This document shows, piece by piece, positions 38,211 through 46,058 of a stretch of 64,000 nucleotides of DNA (its first letter is position 1; each line of letters begins with the position of its first letter). The stretch is from Variovorax guangxiensis (lineage in GTDB: Bacteria; Pseudomonadota; Gammaproteobacteria; Burkholderiales; Burkholderiaceae_C), in NCBI RefSeq assembly GCF_003952165.1, contig NZ_RXFT01000008.1, positions 248,001 through 312,000 on the forward strand. Reading direction: 5' to 3'. The position numbers and the translations under genes were made by a program. The notes below the pieces were generated by a model, which did no database searches, was not told where the DNA came from, and saw nothing but the letters and a program-made list of their open reading frames with translations.

Positions 38211-38563
38211 TTGCTGTTCCTGTCTGGTGCCTGGCCGTTCGGCGCGACGACCGGCGCGGCGGGTTTGTCGGGAAGGGACGCATCGCTGTTCGCGCCGCCC
38301 CTGGCCTTGTCAGCGTCGGCCTGCGCCGCGCAGGCGGATCGCTCTGCCGCGCTCCTGAGGTCGTCGCACTTCTTGATGGCCGCCCGGCGGATGGCCTCCT
38401 GCCTTGCTGCCTCGGCAGGCTTGTTCGCGTTGCCGTCGCCCTTGGGCTTGGTCGCATCGATTTCCGCCGGCACTGGAAGCGGCGCCTGCTGCGCCGTTGC
38501 GTGAACCGCAGCCAGGCAGGCTGCGGCGAGGACGATGAGTTTCTTCAGGTCTGGTCCGGACAT
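38207..38563 (-). CDS. Secreted Cys-pair protein, paralogue-like of 36784-37215
   Basis: 118 residues from ATG 38563 behind GGAGG. A signal peptide (KKLIVLAAACLAAVHATAQQ) leads into an Ala/Lys/Asp-rich chain with one Cys-pair unit (KKCDDLRSAAERSACAAQAD) and a Pro/Ala tail. The longer in-frame extension to 39082 is rejected because it lacks the signal peptide at its start. Coupled to the DUF427 gene downstream. Confidence 0.72.
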   Translation of the reverse strand: MSGPDLKKLIVLAAACLAAVHATAQQAPLPVPAEIDATKPKGDGNANKPAEAARQEAIRRAAIKKCDDLRSAAERSACAAQADADKARGGANSDASLPDKPAAPVVAPNGQAPDRNSK

Positions 38564-39091
38564 GGCGGCCTCCAGAAAGAAAACCAATCTGTGCCTCTGG
38601 CGTGTGCACTCATGTCGGACGAATTCACTTCGCGCCGAGCGATTCGGGAGCAGCGAGTGCGTCAGGAGCCGTTCATGTTTGGACGGATCCGTCAGTAACG
38701 TTACCGAATATCCGGCCGCCGCGACCTCGCCCTTCGCGCCCGCATCGCGGTGCATCGGCGTCGCGATTTCCGCGCTTCCCTCTGACGCCCAGTGCCGGCT
38801 TCGGCCTTGCCTAACGGCTGCGCCACCTCGTCGCCGCGTGACCCTCATGCCGTGGCGATGTAGGACTTTCGCCCGACCGTGCTGTGGCCCAAATGTGAAC
38901 TTTGCACACTCTGTTTCGCTCCGATGCAGCCAAAAACGGGGGTTCCGCCTTACCTTGATATTGCACTGCAGCAAGCACGCGGACGGCGGAAATACCCGGG
39001 ATGTTCGCGAACGCGGTGCCTGAGTCTCTTCAACCAGTGGACGCGCGCCGGAGTTCCGACCCTTGCGCACGTTCGTCGCCAAGGGGTGGTC
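38564..39091. other. 528-bp divergent intergenic region
   Basis: No convincing gene. It holds two adjacent palindromes (38682-38704) nearer the minus-strand gene and the leader of the polysaccharide operon, whose first ribosome site AAGGGG is at 39081-39086. Frames open across it are out of keeping with any start context. Confidence 0.6.
38682..38704. promoter_or_regulatory. Adjacent palindromes GACGGATCCGTC and GTAACGTTAC
   Basis: A perfect 12-bp palindrome (38682-38693) is followed after one base by a perfect 10-bp palindrome (38695-38704). They lie about 120 bp before the start of the secreted protein (minus strand) and 390 bp before the HlyD-type gene. Likely one composite or two overlapping operators; the regulator is unknown. 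Confidence 0.5.
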
Positions 39092-40387
39092 ATGCGTGTT
39101 TCGAAACTCCGTTCAGTTCTTCCTTCCCGGCGCCCGAGGGGCGCGGCCCGTGCGGCGGTGCGTCCGCCTTCCGGTCCGCGCGGCCGGTTTCGGCAGCGCG
39201 GCGCCTTCGTGCCCAAGCTCGCGGCTTATGGCCTGCTGGCGTTCGTGCTTTGGCTGATGGTCTCGACGCTGGTGCAGCCGTTGCTGTCCTCCCAGGCCAC
39301 CCGGGCGGTGCTGCAGGCGCCCGTGGGGCTCATCACCTCGCCGATCAACGGCGTGGTCACGCAGATGGTGGTGCATGCGCGCGACACGGTCGAGCCGGGC
39401 ACCGTGGTGGCAACGGTGCGCAACCCGACCATCAACCAGGAGATCCTCACCACGCTGAGTTCGCAGCGCCTCGCGCTGCAGAGCCAGCTCGCGCAGCTGG
39501 GCAACCACTTCAAGGCCGACAGCCAGGAGCTGAAGTTCGTCGGGCACGAGGCCAACGTGCACCGCGAGGCTTCGCTGGCGCAGGCTTGGGACTCATGGCA
39601 GATCGCGCAGCGCCAGCGCGACGTCGCGCACAGCGTGGTCGAGGAGCAGGAGAACAAGGTCCGGGTCAACAAGGCGCTGCTCGAACAGGGCGCGATCAGC
39701 GAGCAGGTGATGAACGCGGCCGAGGCGCAGCTGAACACGGCGCGCGCCAATGCGTCGGTGGCCGAGCAGGCCTTCGCCGGCCAGGCGCAGACGGTGGCCA
39801 GCGCGGGGCAGGGCGCCTTCGTGGGCACCGGCGGCAACAGCATCTTCCAGACGCTGGAGAGCCGGCGCGAGGTGCTGCGCAACAGCGTGAATCGCGCAAA
39901 GCAGGACGGCACGGCCATCCTCTCGCAGCTCAAGCAGGTGACGGCATTGGAGAACGAGGAGCGCCAGCGGGTGGAGAAGCTCTCGGCCTATGAAGTCAAG
40001 GCGAGCCAGCCGGGCCAGGTCCATACCGTGCTGGCGCCCGAAGGCGCCTACGTCACCGCCGGGGCTTCGCTGGTGCGCGTCACCGACTGCCGGCGTCTGG
40101 GCGTGGTGGCGGTGTTTCCCGCGCGGGTGGCGAAGCGGCTGAGCATCGGCTCGATGCTCGACGTGAAGCTCGACCAGAACGGCCCAGCAATGCCGGCGCG
40201 CGTGCAGCAGCTGCTGCCGGTGGCGTCCGATGCGCTGCAGAGCACCTACAGCGTGCCCTTCCCCTTCGCCGAACAGGGCTCCATCTACGCCGTCGCGGAC
40301 TTCGAGGGCAACGCGGCGCAGAAGGCCACCGAGGGAAGCAGCCTGTGCGCTCCTGGCAAGGTGGTCGCGGCGAGCCTGCGCTCCTGA
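39092..40387 (+). CDS. HlyD-type membrane fusion (periplasmic adaptor) protein
   Basis: 431 residues. A basic cytoplasmic start (residues 1-40) and one membrane helix (AAYGLLAFVLWLMVSTLVQP) lead to a lipoyl-like half-motif (PVGLITSPINGVVTQMVVHA), a long alpha-hairpin with coiled-coil character (~110-270, including QRDVAHSVVEEQENKVRVNK), and a second lipoyl half (YEVKASQPGQVHTVLAPEGA). This is the adaptor architecture that bridges an inner-membrane transporter or synthase to an outer-membrane channel. AAGGGG precedes ATG 39092. First gene of an operon with a glycosidase-like protein and a GT2/OMF frame; the adaptor is thus probably part of a polysaccharide export machine, comparable in role to Alg44. 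Confidence 0.85.
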   Translation: MRVSKLRSVLPSRRPRGAARAAVRPPSGPRGRFRQRGAFVPKLAAYGLLAFVLWLMVSTLVQPLLSSQATRAVLQAPVGLITSPINGVVTQMVVHARDTVEPGTVVATVRNPTINQEILTTLSSQRLALQSQLAQLGNHFKADSQELKFVGHEANVHREASLAQAWDSWQIAQRQRDVAHSVVEEQENKVRVNKALLEQGAISEQVMNAAEAQLNTARANASVAEQAFAGQAQTVASAGQGAFVGTGGNSIFQTLESRREVLRNSVNRAKQDGTAILSQLKQVTALENEERQRVEKLSAYEVKASQPGQVHTVLAPEGAYVTAGASLVRVTDCRRLGVVAVFPARVAKRLSIGSMLDVKLDQNGPAMPARVQQLLPVASDALQSTYSVPFPFAEQGSIYAVADFEGNAAQKATEGSSLCAPGKVVAASLRS

Positions 40388-40409
40388 GCCGGGATCGAGG
40401 GGACGAGCC

Positions 40410-41726
40410 ATGCGAGCGATCCCGATGCTGCGTGCCCTGGCGCTTTGCATGGTTGCCTTGCCCGCGGCAGCCTTTGCCCAGCAGCCCGCAGCGACATCGA
40501 CTCAGCAGCGCCTCGCGCAGCAAAGCTGCGAGGGCCTGCGCCAGGCGGTCAAGGACGCACAGAAGAGCACCACCAGCGGCCCGCTCTTCCTTGCGAGCTA
40601 CCGCGTTGCCGGCAACGACCGCGGCTCTGCGCCGCTGGAGCCGGCGCTGGCGAACGCGGCCTACACCTACGACAACGCACTGGCCGGCATCGCGCTGCTC
40701 GCATGCGGCGACGCGGCTTCCGCCAGGCGCATCGGCGACGCCGTCGTGCGCGCCATCGAACGCGACCCCAACGCCGCCGACGGCCGCGTGCGCAACGCCT
40801 ACCGCGCAGGCCCGATGACCGAGGACAAGGCCGCGCTGCCCGGCCGCTGGGACGAGGGCCGCAAGCAGTGGATCGCCGACGCCTACCAGGTGAGCACCGC
40901 CACCGGCAACGTGGCCTGGGCCGCGCTGCTGCTGCTGAACCTGTCGCAGGCCGAGCCGACGCCGGCCTATTCGGCGGGCGCGCGCAGGCTGCTCGGCTGG
41001 ATCGAGCAGCGCACGCGCGCGAAGAACGACCCCGACGGCTACAACGGCGGCTGGTACGGCTGGGACAACGCGCAGCGTGCGCAGACCTGGAAGTCGACCG
41101 AGCACAACATCGACATCGCGGTGGCCGCCGCGTGGGCTGCGCGATCGGGTGAGGCGGGTGGGCAGGGCGAGGCCATGCGCCGCCAGGCGCGCACCGCGCT
41201 CGATTTCGTCGGCCGCATGTGGAACCCGTCGGAGCAGCGCTTCAACATCGGGACCAAGGAAGACGGCGCGACCATCTCCACCGAAAGCTCGGGCCTGGAC
41301 GCGCAGCTCTGGCCGCTGCTGGCGGCGACCGACCGCTCCTGCGCCTGGACGGGCGCGCTCGACTGGGCGCAGAAGCACCACAGCTCCGGCGAGGGCTACG
41401 GTTTCTCGCGCGATCCCGACGGCATCTGGACCGAAGGCAGCGCGCAGTTCGCCGCGACGCTGGTGGCCCGCAAGGGCTCGGCGCCCGAGGCGCTGTGGCG
41501 GCTGCTCGCATCGCAGCGCGCGGACAACGGCCTGTACTACGCCACGCCCAGCGCGCGCATCTCCACGGGGCTGGCCATCGGGCCCGATTCGCCAGGCGCC
41601 GACTTCTTCTACTACCACTGGCCGCACCTGGGCGCCACCGCGTGGATCGCGCTGGCCGCCAACGGCTTCAACCCATTCACCGGCAAGACCGCCGCAGCAG
41701 GAGCCATTCCATCATGTCCCACCTGA
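40410..41726 (+). CDS. Exported six-hairpin glycosidase-like protein
   Basis: 438 residues with a signal peptide (RALALCMVALPAAAFAQ). The mature chain is Trp/Tyr-rich with repeating helical-hairpin units (NAAYTYDNALAGIALLACGD, NVAWAALLLLNLSQAEPTPA, GGWYGWDNAQRAQTWKSTEH, GFSRDPDGIWTEGSAQFAAT), as in (alpha/alpha)6-barrel glycoside hydrolases and lyases. Acidic candidates such as the Glu of TEHNID and TEGSAQ could be catalytic, but I cannot assign a GH family. ATG 40410 follows GAGGGGA. By analogy to BcsZ or AlgL in other synthase systems, it may trim or clear polymer in the periplasm. The last 13 bp overlap the next gene. Confidence 0.75.
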   Translation: MRAIPMLRALALCMVALPAAAFAQQPAATSTQQRLAQQSCEGLRQAVKDAQKSTTSGPLFLASYRVAGNDRGSAPLEPALANAAYTYDNALAGIALLACGDAASARRIGDAVVRAIERDPNAADGRVRNAYRAGPMTEDKAALPGRWDEGRKQWIADAYQVSTATGNVAWAALLLLNLSQAEPTPAYSAGARRLLGWIEQRTRAKNDPDGYNGGWYGWDNAQRAQTWKSTEHNIDIAVAAAWAARSGEAGGQGEAMRRQARTALDFVGRMWNPSEQRFNIGTKEDGATISTESSGLDAQLWPLLAATDRSCAWTGALDWAQKHHSSGEGYGFSRDPDGIWTEGSAQFAATLVARKGSAPEALWRLLASQRADNGLYYATPSARISTGLAIGPDSPGADFFYYHWPHLGATAWIALAANGFNPFTGKTAAAGAIPSCPT

Positions 41727-44700
41727 TCGCCACGCCGGAGTTCCAGCTCAACGCCCTCGTGGCGGGGCTCGCGCTGCTCCTGATGACGTGGGGCCGTGTC
41801 GAGCGCACGGGCCACCGCGCCGTGTTCGGGGCGCTGACCGCGCTGCTGCTCATGCGCTATGCCGTATGGCGCGTGACGGCCACCATGCCGCCCTCGGACC
41901 TCGGCTTCGAGACCCTGTTTGCCTGGGTGTTCCTGTTCTTCGAGATGACGGCCGTGGTCTACACGCTGATGTCCATCCACATGCTGGTGCGGCGCCGCGA
42001 CAACCGGCGGCTCGCCGATCTGGGCGAGGCCGCGCTGCGCGCGCGCGGCGCGGATGTGCCGGCGCTGGACGTGTTCATCTGCACGTACAACGAGGAACTG
42101 GCCGTGCTCGAGAAGACCATCATCGCCGCGCAGGCCATCGACTACCCGCGCCTGCAGGTCTGGGTGCTCGACGACACCCGGCGCGACTGGCTGCGCGACT
42201 ACTGCGCGCGCAGGGGCGTGAACTACGCGCGCCGGCCCGACAACAGCCACGCCAAGGCGGGCAACCTCAACAACGGCCTGCGGCTGTCTGCGCAGACGAC
42301 CAACGCGCCCTTCATCCTGGTGCTCGACGCCGACTTCGCGCCTCGCCGCCAGATCGCCTGGCGCATGCTCGGGCTCTTCGACGACCCGAAGGTCGGGCTG
42401 GTGCAGACGCCGCAGTTCTATTACAACGCCGACCCCATCCAGCACAACCTGCGCGCCACCGACAGCTGGGTCGACGAGCAGCGCGTGTTCTTCGACGTGC
42501 TGCAGCCCGCGAAGGATGCGGTCGACTCCGCCTTCTGCGTGGGTACTTCGTTCATCGTGCGCCGCGACCTGATCACGGCCGCGGGCGGCTTCCCGGTGGG
42601 CAGCGTGTGCGAGGACATCCACACCACCTACCTGCTGCTGCGCCGCGGCCATGTCACGCGTTGGCTGGGCGAGCGGCTGTCGAACGGGCTGTCCGCCGAG
42701 AGCATCGTCGACTACATCAACCAGCGCAGCCGCTGGTGCCTGGGCACGGTGCAGCTCGCGCTGCTGCCGAATGGGCCGCTGCGCGGCAAGGGATACAGCC
42801 TTTCGGCGCGGCTGCACTTCCTGCACGGGTTGCTGCACTGGCTGGGCAAGCCCTTCATGGCGCTGATCATGCTGGCGCCCGCGCTGTACTGGTATGCCGA
42901 CGTGTCGGCCTTCCATGCGACGCCGCAGGCCTTCGCCGCCTACGGGCTGCCGCCGCTCATGATGTTCTGGGCGTACAGCTACTGGATCAGCCAGCGGCGC
43001 TGCCTGCCGGTGTTCAGCGAGGTGAGCCAGCTCGTCGCGGCCATGGCCGTCACGGGCACGCTGCTCGCCGCGATGCTCAAGCCCTTCGGCCATCCGTTCA
43101 AGGTGACTGCCAAGGGGCTGGACCGATCGAAGACGGTGGTGCACTGGAAACTGGTCGCCGTGTTCGGCGGGCTGCTCGTCGCGCTGCAGCTGGGCGGTGC
43201 GACGGCCATCATGACCGGGCCGGCGCTCGCGCCGGGCGACCAGCTCAACCTGGTGTGGACCGGCATCGCGCTCGTCCTGTGCCTCGGCGCGCTCATCGCC
43301 TGCGTGGACCTGCCGAGGCCCGATGGCGAGGAGCGATTCCCGTGGCGCGTCGCGACGCGGGTGCGAACGGCGGCGGGCGAGGGCGAGTCGCGCTTCGTCA
43401 ACATCGCCGCGGACGGCGCCCTGATCGAAGGCGGCGCGCTGCTCAAGCGCCTGCGCGTGGGCCAGCCGCTGGAGGTCTTTGTCGACCCGGTGGGCTGGCT
43501 GCCGGCCTTCATCGACCGCCGCAAGCGCGCCAGCGCGGAGTTGCGCTTCGCCGCCACCGAGGCGCAGCGCGAGCAGCTGGTGAGCCATGTCTTCAACGTG
43601 CCGCCGAGCCACGTCGCGGTGCAGGTGCGGCCCTGGGGCGCGGCCTCGGCGCTGCTTGCGAGCGCGGGCTTCGGCTCGCCGGGAGCCGGCGTCGTGCGCA
43701 TGTTCCTGCGGCTTTCGCTCCTCGTGCTGGCGGTGTGCGTGCTGCTGGTGACGAGCGGCTGCAACCTCACGCCGCCGCTCAAGCAGCCCGACCTGACGGT
43801 GCCGTCGAGCTGGCCCGCCGGCGCCACCGTGCCCTCGGCGGAGCCCGCCGACTGGCGCGGCTTCGTGCAGGACGACGAGCTGCGAGGCCTGATCGACACC
43901 GCCCTGCGCCAGAACCGCGACCTGCGCGTGTATGCGGCGCGTGCGCGCGAAGCGCGAGCGGTCTACGCGGGAAGCCGCGCCTCGCTGTTTCCGGAGCTGG
44001 GGCTGTCCGGCAACGCGCAGCGCGCGAAGACCACGCCGCAGGGCTCGCTCAGCCCGGTGGGCAACATTCCGTCGGACGGGCGGGTGTCGAACAGCTTCGA
44101 TGTCCAGGCCGGCGTGATGTCTTACGAGCTCGACTTCTTCGGCCGCCAGCAGAGCACGGCGCAGCAAAGCGGCTCCCTGGCCGAGGCCGGCGACAAGGAC
44201 TACGCGGCGGCCCGCATGAACCTGGTGGGCGAGGTGGCCAACGCGTACCTCACGCTGCGCGCCGATCGTGCGCTGCTCGCGCTGGCCGACACCAACGCGG
44301 CTTCGCTCTCGGCCAACGCGGACATGATCGGCCGCGCCAAGGCCGTGGGCGGCGCCGCGCAGCTCGACGTGTACCGCGCGCAGTCGCTGCTGCAGAACGC
44401 CCGCGTGCGGCAGGAGGAATACCGCATGCGCGTCGCGCAGGACCTGCAGGGGCTGAACGTGCTGGTGGGCCAGCCCGTGCCGCCGGACACCGGCTCCGCG
44501 CGGCCCTGGCCCGAGCGCTCCACCCAGTCGGTGGCGGCAGGGCTGCCCTCCAGCCTGCTGCAGCGCCGGCCTGACCTGCTGGCCGCCCGCGCCCGCGTCG
44601 AAGCCGCCAACTCGGGCATCGGCGCCGCCAAGGCGGCCATGCTGCCGACCATCTCGCTGACCGCGCTGGCGGGCGGCGTCAGCAACGAGTTCTCGACGCT

Positions 44701-45115
44701 GCTGAGCAGCGGCAACAGGAGCTGGGCCGGCGTGCTCGGCGTGTCGCTGCCGCTGTTCGACTGGGGGCGCCGCTCGGCCAACGTCACGAGCAACGAAGAG
44801 AAGCTCGCGGCCGCGATGGCCTCGTACGAATCGGCCGCGCAGGTGGCCTTCCGCGAGACCGCCAACGCCCTGATCGCCGGCGACCACCTGCGCCCGCAGC
44901 TGGAAGCGCAGCAGTTGCGCGTGCAGTCGCTCGAGAAAGTCGCCAGCATCTCGCGCACCCGCTTCCGCAGCGGACTGGAGGACTATTTCTCCAGCCAGGA
45001 TGCGCAGCGCGAGCTGTACGCCGAGCAGCAGCAGCTGATCGAGCTGCAGCTCAAGGATGCGGTGAACCTCGTTAACCTCTACAAGGCGCTCGGGGGTGGC
45101 TGGGGGAGCGCCTGA
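41714..45115 (+). CDS. BcsA-like GT2 polysaccharide synthase joined in frame to a NodT/TolC-type outer-membrane lipoprotein
   Basis: One uninterrupted frame of 1133 codons. Residues 1-~520: membrane glycosyltransferase family 2 with membrane helices on both sides and the processive-synthase residues DTRRDW, DAD (205-207), ED (300-301) and QRSRW (337-341). Residues ~540-640: a PilZ-like region with RVATR but NIAADG in place of the usual (D/N)xSxxG, so c-di-GMP binding is doubtful. From Met 663 (ATG 43700): a lipoprotein signal LSLLVLAVCVLLVTSGCNLT with lipobox Cys 683, then two outer-membrane efflux domains of the NodT type. No stop codon separates the parts. Either this is a real fusion, possibly cleaved by signal peptidase II, or the lipoprotein starts internally (GTG 43694 has GGGAG eight bases before it). 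Confidence 0.85.
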   Translation: MSHLIATPEFQLNALVAGLALLLMTWGRVERTGHRAVFGALTALLLMRYAVWRVTATMPPSDLGFETLFAWVFLFFEMTAVVYTLMSIHMLVRRRDNRRLADLGEAALRARGADVPALDVFICTYNEELAVLEKTIIAAQAIDYPRLQVWVLDDTRRDWLRDYCARRGVNYARRPDNSHAKAGNLNNGLRLSAQTTNAPFILVLDADFAPRRQIAWRMLGLFDDPKVGLVQTPQFYYNADPIQHNLRATDSWVDEQRVFFDVLQPAKDAVDSAFCVGTSFIVRRDLITAAGGFPVGSVCEDIHTTYLLLRRGHVTRWLGERLSNGLSAESIVDYINQRSRWCLGTVQLALLPNGPLRGKGYSLSARLHFLHGLLHWLGKPFMALIMLAPALYWYADVSAFHATPQAFAAYGLPPLMMFWAYSYWISQRRCLPVFSEVSQLVAAMAVTGTLLAAMLKPFGHPFKVTAKGLDRSKTVVHWKLVAVFGGLLVALQLGGATAIMTGPALAPGDQLNLVWTGIALVLCLGALIACVDLPRPDGEERFPWRVATRVRTAAGEGESRFVNIAADGALIEGGALLKRLRVGQPLEVFVDPVGWLPAFIDRRKRASAELRFAATEAQREQLVSHVFNVPPSHVAVQVRPWGAASALLASAGFGSPGAGVVRMFLRLSLLVLAVCVLLVTSGCNLTPPLKQPDLTVPSSWPAGATVPSAEPADWRGFVQDDELRGLIDTALRQNRDLRVYAARAREARAVYAGSRASLFPELGLSGNAQRAKTTPQGSLSPVGNIPSDGRVSNSFDVQAGVMSYELDFFGRQQSTAQQSGSLAEAGDKDYAAARMNLVGEVANAYLTLRADRALLALADTNAASLSANADMIGRAKAVGGAAQLDVYRAQSLLQNARVRQEEYRMRVAQDLQGLNVLVGQPVPPDTGSARPWPERSTQSVAAGLPSSLLQRRPDLLAARARVEAANSGIGAAKAAMLPTISLTALAGGVSNEFSTLLSSGNRSWAGVLGVSLPLFDWGRRSANVTSNEEKLAAAMASYESAAQVAFRETANALIAGDHLRPQLEAQQLRVQSLEKVASISRTRFRSGLEDYFSSQDAQRELYAEQQQLIELQLKDAVNLVNLYKALGGGWGSA
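43700..45115 (+). other. Outer-membrane factor (NodT family) segment, possible internal start
   Basis: If translated on its own from ATG 43700 this is a 471-residue lipoprotein with lipobox TSGC (Cys 21), two OEP repeats and typical words: SYELDFFGRQQSTAQQ, NLVGEVANAYLTLRADRALL, LLQRRPDLLAARARVEAANS and GVSLPLFDWGRR. OMFs trimerise as the outer-membrane exit duct for adaptor-linked machines, fitting the HlyD-type adaptor that begins the operon. A lipoprotein signal deep inside a longer chain is very unusual. Confidence 0.75.
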
Positions 45116-45145
45116 GGAGGCGCCAGCCGTTCCCGGCTCTCGTCA

Positions 45146-46042
45146 TCACCGCACGAACACCTCGATCTCCACGCGCCGGTTCGGCGCGAGGCAGTCGATC
45201 AGCTCGGCCCGCTTCGCCGTCTGCGCGCATTGCACCTTCGGCTCCGACTCGCCCTTGCCCTGCACCTGGATGGCCTGCGCCGGCACGCCCGAGCGCACCA
45301 GGTAGTCGCGCACGGTCTCGGCGCGAGCCAGCGAGAGTGCCTGGTTGTATGCAGTGGTGCCGAGCCGGTCGGTGTGACCGGTGATCCTGATCGACTCCAC
45401 GGGGCCGGCGCTGCCCCTGATGTCGCCCGCCAGTGCGTCGAGCCTGCGCCGTCCTTCGGGCAGCAGGTCGGACAGCGAGCGGCCGTCGAAGCGGAACAGG
45501 CCGTCGGCGCCGAGCGTGGTCCTCGTGGCGGCAGCGGCCGGCCGGGCGGCTACGGGCGTGGCCGCCGCGCGCGTCGGGCGCAGCAGGTCGGCGCAGCCCG
45601 GGCCCTTCCAGTACATGCCGTTGGTCAGCACGTCCGCGTTGAAGCGCACCATGTACTGGCAGCTGATGTACTCCGGCCCCGCGCCGGTGCGGAAGTGGAA
45701 GATGTAGTTCCACTCGCGCACGCCGCCCAGCCCTTCGCTGAAGTGCGGGAAGCCCAGCAGTTCGCGGACCTGGTCCTTGCCCATGCCGGTGCGCATGGTG
45801 CGCAGGGCATCGAGGCTGGGGAAGGCCCCCTGCTTCCACTTGGCCGATTCCGGGGAGGGGAACTCGTCGTCCTTCGGCGGCGCCGGGTTTTCCGAAGCGG
45901 CGCGGGCCTGCATCTCGGGCGTGACGGTGTAGCTCGGGCTGGCGCAGCCGCCGGCCAGCAATGCCGCCATGCAGAGCGCGGAAACAGCGCAGGGGGTCCT
46001 GAAGCGGGAGAGCTTGTTCATGATGGGGTTCGTCCGGTTCAT
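45146..46042 (-). CDS. OmpA-family lipoprotein with BamE/SmpA-like N-terminal region
   Basis: 298 residues. Lipobox LLAGGC directs lipid attachment. Residues ~75-150 resemble the SmpA/BamE fold (MRTGMGKDQVRELLGFPHFS, REWNYIFHF). Residues ~190-298 form an OmpA-C peptidoglycan-binding domain (TGHTDRLGTTAYNQALSLAR, AETVRDYLV, NRRVEIEVFV). It starts 16 bp after the trimeric autotransporter gene, so both are co-transcribed; helper lipoproteins next to such adhesins (for example SadB in Salmonella) assist their surface display. It is convergent with the polysaccharide operon. Confidence 0.9.
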   Translation of the reverse strand: MNRTNPIMNKLSRFRTPCAVSALCMAALLAGGCASPSYTVTPEMQARAASENPAPPKDDEFPSPESAKWKQGAFPSLDALRTMRTGMGKDQVRELLGFPHFSEGLGGVREWNYIFHFRTGAGPEYISCQYMVRFNADVLTNGMYWKGPGCADLLRPTRAAATPVAARPAAAATRTTLGADGLFRFDGRSLSDLLPEGRRRLDALAGDIRGSAGPVESIRITGHTDRLGTTAYNQALSLARAETVRDYLVRSGVPAQAIQVQGKGESEPKVQCAQTAKRAELIDCLAPNRRVEIEVFVR

Positions 46043-46058
46043 CTGTATCGCTTTCCCT

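Noticed and set aside
38564..39082. Upstream extension of the 118-residue secreted protein
   Set aside because: The signal peptide begins at ATG 38563 behind GGAGG; the extension has no coding character.
41077..44574. 1165-codon plus-strand frame overlapping the synthase
   Set aside because: Wrong phase of the synthase/OMF gene; the product is Arg-rich low complexity.
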